48,271 nucleotides of DNA. Source: Bacillota bacterium (lineage in GTDB: Bacteria; Bacillota; Clostridia; Peptostreptococcales; Anaerovoracaceae). Below are positions 42,760 to 48,271 of this stretch, piece by piece. The position numbers and the translations under genes were made by a program. A model generated the notes under the pieces. That model did not search any database. It was not told where the DNA came from and saw only the letters and a program-made list of their open reading frames with translations. Location: positions 1 through 48,271 of the forward strand of contig JAEZLP010000066.1 of the NCBI GenBank assembly GCA_023415235.1, written 5' to 3'. Numbering within the stretch: position 1 is the first letter of the stretch; each line of letters starts with the position of its first letter.

Positions 42760-43755
42760 ATGAAGAAAGTACTGTCTGTCATGTTGATCGCCGCGCTGGT
42801 TACGGCGCTCTTCAGCGGCACCGTCTTTGCGGGAAACGGCAACGGCAATGGAAATGGATATGGTAAGGAAAATGGCAAGGGAAAAACCATAACAAAGGAA
42901 TTCAAAGAATTCAAAGATATCAAGAATCACTGGGGGAAAAAAGCTGTTGAAAAAATGCAGTTCCGTGGTATTCTAGGTGGATATTCAGACGGAACATTCC
43001 AGCCGGACAGAGTCCTTACCCAGGGAGAACTTGCGGTAATCCTGGTCAGACTGCTGGATGAACTGCAGCCTGCGAAAGATCAGGATCGGGATACCGATGA
43101 GGATCAGGATGAAGATTCGGAAGAGCTTTCCGATGTTCCCGACTGGGCAAAATTCGCTGTGAAGAAGGGATTCAAGCACAAGTATCTCAACATGAAACGG
43201 TTCCATTCCCAAGTGCAGTGCGACCGTCTGACTGCGGCGGTTGCCATCGCCAAGGCGCTGAAGTTTGATCCGGTCACCGATTTCAACTATAACCCGTTCA
43301 AGGATAGAGGGCTTATGAACGACGAGGATTTCGGATATCTTCTGGCACTCTATCGAGCCGGATATATCAACGGTTACCCGGACGGCAATTTCAACCCCGA
43401 CAGGCTGTTGAGCAGAGCCCATATTGCAAGTATCATCGCCAAGATTCTGGAGGACAAGGAAGCCGACGTTACCGATGACAAGGCTCCTGTCTGGCCTTCC
43501 GGAGCGGAGCTGACCGTAAGCACATCCGCATCAGGCCTTGTAACGATTGTCTGGCCGGATGCCACGGACAACGAAGAAGTTGCCGCCTATAAGCTCTACA
43601 TAGACGGAGAATTGTATAAAACTTTGGATGGCGACGAGAACAATACAAACATTACAGGACTGAAGGAGGATACGGAATATACCTTTAAGCTCAGAGCCGC
43701 AGATAAAGCCGGAAACCTGAGCGACAGCCTGACCAAAACCTATCTGACCGATTAA
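42760..43755 (+). CDS. SLH- and fibronectin-III-domain exoprotein
   Basis: A 331-residue secreted protein. The signal peptide MKKVLSVMLIAALVTALFSG is followed by a short Gly/Asn repeat. Three SLH domains follow: FKDIKNHWGKKAVEKM..., SDVPDWAKFAVKKGF... and MNDEDFGYLLALYRAGYING; the first and third end in GGYSDGTFQPDR and GYPDGNFNPDR. An acidic DQDRDTDEDQDEDSEE linker divides the first two. The last 85 residues form a fibronectin-III domain (LVTIVWPDATDNEEVAAYKL, ...DTEYTFKLRAADKAGNLSDS). SLH domains bind pyruvylated secondary wall polymers, so the protein is probably anchored to the cell wall. The ATG has GGGAGG upstream. Confidence 0.9.
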   Translation: MKKVLSVMLIAALVTALFSGTVFAGNGNGNGNGYGKENGKGKTITKEFKEFKDIKNHWGKKAVEKMQFRGILGGYSDGTFQPDRVLTQGELAVILVRLLDELQPAKDQDRDTDEDQDEDSEELSDVPDWAKFAVKKGFKHKYLNMKRFHSQVQCDRLTAAVAIAKALKFDPVTDFNYNPFKDRGLMNDEDFGYLLALYRAGYINGYPDGNFNPDRLLSRAHIASIIAKILEDKEADVTDDKAPVWPSGAELTVSTSASGLVTIVWPDATDNEEVAAYKLYIDGELYKTLDGDENNTNITGLKEDTEYTFKLRAADKAGNLSDSLTKTYLTD

Positions 43756-43810
43756 AGCAGATCAATCCGTCAGGACCTCTGACACAAGAAAATAGAAATA
43801 ATCGATCGAT

Positions 43811-43844
43811 GACAAAGAGATGGACCTGGTTCCATCTCTTTGTC
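43811..43844 (+). terminator. Hairpin terminator after the SLH gene
   Basis: GACAAAGAGATGGA (43811-43824) and TCCATCTCTTTGTC (43831-43844) form a perfect 14-base-pair stem with a 6-base loop, 55 bases after the SLH gene. The trailing T-run is short, but the stem is very stable. Confidence 0.8.
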
Positions 43845-43879
43845 TGTTAAAAGCCTTTACAAATAGCCAAGTATAGACA

Positions 43880-43908
43880 TTGACAACTGATTTTAATAGT
43901 GGTAATAT
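43880..43908 (+). promoter_or_regulatory. tRNA promoter
   Basis: TTGACA (43880-43885) and TAATAT (43903-43908) are 17 bases apart, with the predicted start near 43915, about 23 bases before the truncated tRNA-Thr. It can also read through to the intact tRNA-Thr, because no terminator lies between them. Confidence 0.8.
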
Positions 43909-43937
43909 CATTAAGTGTCACTGAATCAGTGACGTAT

Positions 43938-43980
43938 GCTTCCGTGGCTCAGTCGGTAGAGCAGCGCATTCGTAAAGTGC
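43938..43980 (+). pseudogene. Truncated tRNA-Thr(CGU), 5' half only
   Basis: GCTTCCG (acceptor), TG, a GCTC...GAGC D-arm and an anticodon arm with loop TTCGTAA (anticodon CGU, threonine) match a clostridial tRNA-Thr. After AGTGC at 43980 the sequence becomes TGCATCCACCC, and the variable loop, T-arm and 3' acceptor are gone. The break lies right after the anticodon arm. It cannot make a functional tRNA. Confidence 0.85.
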
Positions 43981-44088
43981 TGCATCCACCCAAAAATAAG
44001 CTGCTCGTGACGATTTCTAATAATGACAAGCACAAGCAAATACACGAGCAACACATTCCATAAAAAATGCTTGAAACCCTCTAAATTT
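43981..44088. other. Spacer between broken and intact tRNA
   Basis: This AT-rich spacer contains the inverted pair TGCTCGTG (44002-44009) and CACGAGCA (44043-44050). It may be the inner edge of the second integrated element. No gene is visible. Confidence 0.5.
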
Positions 44089-44164
44089 GCTTCTGTAGCG
44101 CAGTTGGTAGCGCAATTGATTCGTAATCAATAGGTCAGGGGTTCGAATCCCCTCAGAAGCTCCA
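44089..44164 (+). tRNA. tRNA-Thr(CGU), intact, with encoded CCA
   Basis: A full cloverleaf: acceptor GCTTCTG/CAGAAGC, D-arm GCGC/GCGC, anticodon arm ATTGA-TTCGTAA-TCAAT with anticodon CGU, variable AGGTC, T-arm AGGGG-TTCGAAT-CCCCT, discriminator T and encoded CCA. It decodes ACG as threonine. Its sequence differs clearly from the broken tRNA just upstream, so it is not a simple duplication of it. It may have replaced the broken gene functionally. Confidence 0.96.
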
Positions 44165-44196
44165 AAACCCTCCAATGAAAGTTGGTGGGTTTTTTT
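44165..44196 (+). terminator. Terminator after tRNA-Thr
   Basis: AACCCTCCAA pairs with TTGGTGGGTT (one T:T mismatch) around a short loop, followed by a T-run ending at 44196. Confidence 0.8.
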
Positions 44197-44236
44197 GTTG
44201 CCCAAATCCTGTTGCCCACTTGGGCAACGTGGCAAC
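44197..44236. repeat. Cluster of GTTGCCCA repeats
   Basis: GTTGCCCA occurs at 44197-44204 and 44211-44218, its reverse complement TGGGCAAC at 44221-44228, and GTGGCAAC, a near match to that reverse complement, at 44229-44236. The middle two form a perfect inverted repeat with a 2-base spacer. The two-forward, two-reverse layout beside a tRNA resembles binding sites of an integrase or regulator. Confidence 0.6.
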
Positions 44237-44593
44237 GGGTAGCTTTAAGCATTTAGGCGTTTTTTTGCCTCTTCAGCCATTAAATTATATCTTAAATGAA
44301 AGATACACTACCCTACTCCTTAATCATTACTCAGACCAAAAAATCAGATTTTAATAAATGGACAAAGCTTACTACTATAAGGGTTCACACCAATATGGGA
44401 GATACTATTTTTAAGAATGCGCAAATGCAGACTATGACTGCATCTGCTGATGTTTTATAAAAAACGCAAAAACTTTATACTTTTTCAGATTTCTTAATAG
44501 CATGTGGCTTTCTTCAGGAGAATCCTCTGGGCTCCGCTCCCTTAATGCGTTATGATGATGTGACCAATTATAATATGAAGGTGGCGATGGTAA
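44237..44593. other. AT-rich gap
   Basis: About 360 bases hold no credible gene. AGGC-GTTTTTTT-GCCT near 44257 is a weak hairpin. A TATAAT box at 44569-44574 lies close to the next gene's start and may be its -10, without a good -35. Confidence 0.5.
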
Positions 44594-45289
44594 ATGAGGG
44601 AAACAACTTTAAGGCAGCTAATTTTTGAAGCTATAAAAGAATCGTTGAAACAGGAAGCTCTTACGAAAGCAGAAATACACTCATTGACAGACTATATCCT
44701 TGATAATGGTGTATTAGAGCTATCGGCAGAAAGAATCTGTTTGACTGAGGGTAATTATTTTGGTATCGGAGAGTATAACAAGGACAGAACTTTCATTCTA
44801 CCGCGGTTTGTTACTTTTGAGCTAACAAGACCGAGTGCTTTTGATATGTTAAATTTTGATAAGAGTAAGACTTGGAAGCTACGTTCCCATGATACATTTG
44901 AAGAACTTGAAACTTATTTAACCTATTTGGAGCATGTAAAACCTGTTGTATTCATCGATGGATCACAGACAGAATATGAGTTAGTGGGTAAAGAATCTTG
45001 GGGTTATGAAGTAAAATGGACAGGTTGTGATGCTGCTTATGTTGTAACATTTGTAGCCAATGGAATTGATGAAAGAGAGTTAATAAAAAGCAAAATACAG
45101 CTACAACGGAGACTTATTGAGTTAGTTGAGCAAAATGCCCAGGATATGCAAGCATATAATGTAATCCAAGGTAATAATCTTCCCTTTGAAGTTCGGGGTA
45201 GCCTATATAGTTCCGATAATACTCAGGATAAAGAGCTTTGCCTAATTTGGTGTGTAAAAACGAATGATGAAAACGAAGAAGTGTTTTAA
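44594..45289 (+). CDS. Hypothetical protein, 231 aa
   Basis: I do not recognise this protein. It is 231 residues, acidic, cytosolic-looking, with a helical N-terminus (LRQLIFEAIKESLKQEALTK) and a mixed alpha/beta remainder with several Trp-Gly features (GKESWGYEVKWTGCDAAYVV). There is no transmembrane span and no nuclease or ATPase motif. The ATG at 44594 follows GAAGGTGG at suitable distance. Base composition is distinctly AT-rich compared with genes left of 43.9 kb, which supports recent acquisition. It lies alone between the tRNA and a terminator-like hairpin at 45445. Confidence 0.65.
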   Translation: MRETTLRQLIFEAIKESLKQEALTKAEIHSLTDYILDNGVLELSAERICLTEGNYFGIGEYNKDRTFILPRFVTFELTRPSAFDMLNFDKSKTWKLRSHDTFEELETYLTYLEHVKPVVFIDGSQTEYELVGKESWGYEVKWTGCDAAYVVTFVANGIDERELIKSKIQLQRRLIELVEQNAQDMQAYNVIQGNNLPFEVRGSLYSSDNTQDKELCLIWCVKTNDENEEVF

Positions 45290-45712
45290 CAGTATTTGTT
45301 TGGCATTGGTGAAGAGTAGAATTTTATAAATTGTGTCCAGCTTTTTATAAACTTTGCTCAGACTATTATAATCAAAGATCCAGGAAATCAGCAAATACTT
45401 GTAGGAGAAGTAGATGCCTGAAATTGGCTTATTTCCATCATTATATGTAATGTTACAGCTGTATTACATTTTTTTCGTTCAGGTTGACCTTCCCTATTGG
45501 GCAGGTTAAGATAAGCGTGTAGTTCGTATTTGCAACAAATAAAGAACTTACAGGAAACTAAAAAAACAACTTAATAGATACTTCACACATAAAACCATGG
45601 ATTTGGCGGTGTTGGTGGTTGGTGGTGTTTCTATGAAAGTGTTGTTTTTGTGGTTTCCTTTTTTTGTTGCATAAAACAAGTTATCAAATTAAAAATCAGG
45701 AGGATTTAGATT
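45290..45712. other. Gap with weak terminator and GT-rich tract
   Basis: Over 400 bases without a gene. ATGTAAT (45445-45451) and ATTACAT (45463-45469) followed by seven or eight Ts form an AT-rich terminator. A strongly GT-rich tract (about 45604-45665) precedes the next gene and may include its promoter, but no consensus -10 stands out. Confidence 0.5.
45445..45477 (+). terminator. AT-rich hairpin plus T-run
   Basis: A 7-base-pair stem (ATGTAAT/ATTACAT) with an 11-base loop runs into TTTTTTTT. It lies about 155 bases downstream of the 231-residue gene. Confidence 0.55.
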
Positions 45713-46150
45713 ATGAAAGATATTACATTCATTGTAACAAGCAGACCAGCAAGGGGCATGGGATATAAGGGAAATGCAGATTTGGTACGGGTACTTCTAC
45801 CAGTTGATTTAGGAAAATTATCGTCGGCTGCATATAAACTTGCAAATGCCGTGTCTACGTTGGAGAACCAAGATGACCTAAGTACTATTTATGTAGAGGG
45901 ACCAACTTCAAGAGAGATATATTTTAAACAAGGAAGACTTGATGAAATAAAACGCATTGAAAAGTTTGCTGGAAGTGAATTACTTGATAAGCCTGTGACT
46001 ATTGTATGGTGGTGGGATTGCTTAAGATGGAAAGAAACTCCAGAAGAATACTTTGAACGTCACGCAAAAATGATTGAAGAAGCAGGCGGGTTACGGGTGT
46101 ATGTTCACGATGTCATTAGCACAGAAAAAATAGAGCTGTATCGTTTATAG
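45713..46150 (+). CDS. Hypothetical protein, 145 aa (first gene of unknown operon)
   Basis: A 145-residue soluble protein with no recognised family. It starts MKDITFIVTSRPARGMGYKG and contains a hydrophobic VTIVWWWDCLRW block and a C-terminal beta-helix-like YVHDVISTEKIELYRL. AGGAGG lies about 8 bases before the ATG. It is the first of four same-strand genes with ribosome binding sites of similar strength, spaced 45, 10 and minus 20 bases, which suggests a single operon. AT-rich codon use matches the other four genes to the right of the tRNA. Confidence 0.7.
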   Translation: MKDITFIVTSRPARGMGYKGNADLVRVLLPVDLGKLSSAAYKLANAVSTLENQDDLSTIYVEGPTSREIYFKQGRLDEIKRIEKFAGSELLDKPVTIVWWWDCLRWKETPEEYFERHAKMIEEAGGLRVYVHDVISTEKIELYRL

Positions 46151-46195
46151 ATGCAGCTCAACATAATAAAGTTAAATATAAGGAGGAATTAAATT

Positions 46196-46918
46196 ATGGC
46201 AAACACAATTAAAACAAAGATCAGACTTCCAATAAGCTCTAATATACTTGAAGCTATTAGGAAACAGTTCCAGGATATATTCGTAGAAGAATCTGGTGTA
46301 TACGCAGTTACCAGAGGTTTTCATCTACATAATCTGTTAATCGCGCTTTCAAAAGAATATGGAGAGGAGTTCATCGCTGAACATGCGTCAAGTATAGATT
46401 ATTATTCTACGTTATATATACAGAGGTATAAGGACGGTATAAGTGAGACCATTGAAACGAGAACTGAATGTGTTATTTTCTATGATGTAAGAGCAAGCAA
46501 TTTTATAACAGGCGAAGTTATCAAGAAAATCCGAGAAAGACTTAAGGATTATGTAGAGTATGATGATGTCGAATTTATGTTTATACCTGAAGATAACAAA
46601 TATTGCTTTAAGGTTAAAAAAATGGGCGATTTGGTAGAAGTTAAAGTAATTGGTGAAATCGATAATTATATAGTGGGGATGTTGAATGGTAATAGAGAAA
46701 TTGAAAAGGGTTTAATTCCTGGGTTACTGGCAGGAGCAATAGGACAAAAGCCTAAGCAACCAACTATCGATTCCAAAACACTGCATGATTATAATAGAGC
46801 ATTCGAAGTGCTTCTTATTGCTGCGGAAGATGTTGTGAATCCAGATGATAAAATTGATATGAAATGGTGCATTCGAACACTGTATCAATTAGATAATCAA
46901 GATAAAATGGGGTTTTAG
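46196..46918 (+). CDS. Hypothetical protein, 240 aa (second gene of unknown operon)
   Basis: A 240-residue soluble protein not recognised. It opens ANTIKTKIRLPISSNILEAI and contains mixed charge helices and a KIRERLKDYVEYDDVEFMFI stretch; there is no transmembrane span, no P-loop and no metal-ligand cluster. AAGGAGG precedes the ATG by about 9 bases. The last codons and the TAG are followed immediately by GAGGG, which serves as the ribosome binding site of the next gene, indicating coupled translation. Function unknown. Confidence 0.7.
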   Translation: MANTIKTKIRLPISSNILEAIRKQFQDIFVEESGVYAVTRGFHLHNLLIALSKEYGEEFIAEHASSIDYYSTLYIQRYKDGISETIETRTECVIFYDVRASNFITGEVIKKIRERLKDYVEYDDVEFMFIPEDNKYCFKVKKMGDLVEVKVIGEIDNYIVGMLNGNREIEKGLIPGLLAGAIGQKPKQPTIDSKTLHDYNRAFEVLLIAAEDVVNPDDKIDMKWCIRTLYQLDNQDKMGF

Positions 46919-46928
46919 GAGGGATTAT

Positions 46929-47348
46929 ATGTATACGAATGTAAACGGTAAGTTAATAGACAGCAAAGTCATTTCAATAGCACCGAAAGGGTTAAAGGAC
47001 TATATTACAAACAAATTAGGTACTTGCTCAGAAGTAAATGAAGCGGAAGTATTTCAACTCAAAGCAAGAGTATCAAAAATGGAAACAGCGACTGTTGAGG
47101 GAGCCTTTATAGATGACAAAGAGATTTTGGCATTTGCAAGGCGTGTTGACCTTCGGCTGTGCAAAGAATGTGGTTTATTAACGGAAATAGTACGAACAAT
47201 ATTATTTCTTAGTGATGGATCAAGTAGTAATAAAATGGTAGCATTAGAACAGATAATGTCAGCATTGGATATTGCATTGATATATCTATTTAAGGCTAAA
47301 ACAAAAAAGAAACAATGGGGTGATTTATATGCCATTGATTACATATAA
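46929..47348 (+). CDS. Hypothetical protein, 139 aa (third gene of unknown operon)
   Basis: A 139-residue protein with no recognised family. It begins with a beta-rich segment (YTNVNGKLIDSKVISIAPKG) and contains a helical stretch RRVDLRLCKECGLLTEIVRT with a CxxC that could be structural. The C-terminus is Lys-rich. The ATG at 46929 follows TAGGAGGG of the previous gene's end. Its own 3' end overlaps the next gene by 20 bases. Function unknown; the operon context is the only clue. Confidence 0.7.
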   Translation: MYTNVNGKLIDSKVISIAPKGLKDYITNKLGTCSEVNEAEVFQLKARVSKMETATVEGAFIDDKEILAFARRVDLRLCKECGLLTEIVRTILFLSDGSSSNKMVALEQIMSALDIALIYLFKAKTKKKQWGDLYAIDYI

Positions 47349-47895
47349 AGGTAATGGGGAGTATAAAGAATTAGCAAAATTTGCTGACGAAGATTATTTG
47401 AACAACAAAGCAGCTTTATTGACAGAGCTTGCAAAATCAAATAAGCAACTTAATGAGATAAATGGGCGTTTAAATGAGATAAAGGCTGAGTATGATAAAG
47501 AAAAAGCAGCTAATGACAGACTGGTGGCTTTGAGATATGAGCTTCATAGACGAGAAAAAGCGGAAGAACTTAGGCTTGCCAATGAGAGCAAACTTCTCAG
47601 TAAAAAGGATAAAATTGAGTTTTACTTTTCTCAGGGTAAAGGCTACGATGAGATTGCTCTTCTTACAGAAGCAACACCTGAATACATTTACAAAGTAATT
47701 TGCAATTACAGGAAGAAAAATCAAATTGTAGTTGAGAAACCAACTCAGTCTGAATTAGAAGAAACTATAAAGTTGGGTTATCGGTCCCGTATGAGTATAG
47801 AAGAAATTGCTGCTCTTGCAAAAGTAAGTAGGCAGTACGTGTATAAAATCCTTAAAAAGAACAATATGCCTTACCCTAAAAGAAAAAAGAGTTAG
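47329..47895 (+). CDS. Coiled-coil and helix-turn-helix protein, 188 aa
   Basis: A 188-residue protein with a long N-terminal coiled coil (residues about 20-90; LLTELAKSNKQLNEINGRLN and following) and two helix-turn-helix-like segments in the C-terminal half: GYDEIALLTEATPEYIYKVI and SIEEIAALAKVSRQYVYKIL. The paired HTHs resemble each other (EIA-L-x(3)-YIYK/YVYK), suggesting duplication. It probably binds DNA as a dimer. The ATG at 47329 has GGGGTG upstream and overlaps the previous gene. A 14-base inverted repeat covers its last codons and stop. It is the last gene of the operon and may regulate it. Confidence 0.75.
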   Translation: MPLITYKGNGEYKELAKFADEDYLNNKAALLTELAKSNKQLNEINGRLNEIKAEYDKEKAANDRLVALRYELHRREKAEELRLANESKLLSKKDKIEFYFSQGKGYDEIALLTEATPEYIYKVICNYRKKNQIVVEKPTQSELEETIKLGYRSRMSIEEIAALAKVSRQYVYKILKKNNMPYPKRKKS

Positions 47896-47905
47896 GGTAA
47901 GGCAT
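47866..47905. repeat. Long inverted repeat spanning the stop codon
   Basis: ATGCCTTACCCTAA (47866-47879) and TTAGGGTAAGGCAT (47892-47905) form a perfect 14-base inverted repeat with a 12-base purine-rich spacer. It covers the codons of the C-terminus and the TAG of the HTH protein. A T-run is lacking, so an ordinary terminator is unlikely. Confidence 0.65.
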
Positions 47906-48240
47906 GTTTACAAAAATAAGGGGTAAGACGTGATTACAATATAGACTTTTTCGAAGTAAAAATTGATATCTTTTTAATGCTTTTTTCTCCTGGAGCGAGA
48001 AAAGCTATATATACCAACACTTTCAATAGATTTTGTAACAAAAATTCAGTGATTTGCCAGAAATGTTGTTTGAAAAAATCTAAAAATTATAAATGTGTAG
48101 TTATATCAATAGAAAAGCTGATTTGAGATGGACATAAATAAAAACTGATACTGCAGTTGAGCAAATATTGGACATAAATCATAGAACCTAAAAAGAAAGT
48201 ATATGGTAGGAAGATGGCAAAAATTTTCGGAGGCTAACAA
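47906..48240. other. Non-coding stretch before the window end
   Basis: About 330 AT-rich bases. There is a GCTTTTTTCTC/GAGAAAAGC hairpin (47980-48006) and a direct repeat GGACATAAAT at 48130-48139 and 48170-48179. No gene is visible. Confidence 0.5.
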
Positions 48241-48271
48241 GTGAAGAAAAAAATAATTCGAGTTCGGAGAT
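48241..48271 (+). CDS. 5' end of a gene running off the window
   Basis: GTG at 48241 with CGGAGG 8 bases upstream opens a frame reading MKKKIIRVRR that runs to the edge. The basic start is common in recombinases and DNA-binding proteins, but nothing more can be said. Confidence 0.4.
   Translation, partial: MKKKIIRVRR

Noticed and set aside
44017..44235. Reverse-strand frame with a GASEGIRTPDLLITNQLRYQ-like product
   Set aside because: This is the well-known spurious translation of the antisense strand of a tRNA gene; the region is tRNA-Thr and its terminator.
1..48271. CRISPR array
   Set aside because: No regularly spaced 25-40 base repeats were seen; the repeats found are short and few.

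Overview
The window looks like a chromosomal stretch of an anaerobic, SLH-protein-bearing Bacillota, most likely class Clostridia. The reasons are strong GGAGG-type ribosome binding sites, frequent TTG and GTG starts, a SAM-I (S-box) riboswitch on metK, AddB-type recombination, an S-layer-homology exoprotein and typical clostridial mobile-element proteins. I cannot name genus or species from sequence alone. Two accessory segments interrupt a housekeeping backbone.

Backbone, left part: a group II intron reverse-transcriptase fragment (2-199), an unrecognised reverse-strand protein (382-1563), then a clear sigma-A promoter, SAM-I riboswitch and terminator ahead of metK (2006-3199) and an aspartokinase (3254-4570). 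These two genes look like one S-box-controlled unit.

Mobile element, about 4631-23964: a large serine recombinase sits at its left end. Next come an unrecognised protein, two ribbon-helix-helix-like proteins that resemble each other, a repeat-rich intergenic region, a RepA-like ATPase, a DUF6076-like zinc-ribbon protein and a DUF6550-like anchored protein. The right half is a dense defence cargo. It holds a Cro-type regulator, a GHKL (MORC/MutL-like) ATPase, a Z1-domain helicase-like ATPase, a DUF4420-type PD-(D/E)XK protein, an AIPR protein and a C5-cytosine methyltransferase, most of them overlapping end to start. An HNH endonuclease, a Vsr mismatch endonuclease, a second HNH protein and a second PD-(D/E)XK nuclease follow. 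Both element ends carry the same 7-base word TGGGTAT. The sequences outside them are two halves of one long imperfect inverted repeat that ends in a T-run, so the element seems to have inserted into the loop of a large hairpin, probably the old terminator downstream of the aspartokinase.

Backbone, right part: a divergent reverse-strand ABC importer (ATPase, permease, binding lipoprotein; 24025-26630), then secA, prfB with its programmed +1 frameshift, tex, alanine dehydrogenase, a HAD phosphatase, an acyl-ACP thioesterase, a saccharopine-dehydrogenase-family enzyme with a structured leader, an ECF-like sigma factor with a small partner protein, addB (addA is not adjacent) and an SLH plus fibronectin-III exoprotein.

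Right accessory region, from about 43980 to the end: a tRNA-Thr(CGU) gene that keeps its promoter but is cut right after the anticodon arm, an intact, different tRNA-Thr(CGU) about 110 bases downstream, a cluster of GTTGCCCA repeats, and five AT-rich genes with no family I recognise. I read this as the edge of a second integrated element that extends past the window.
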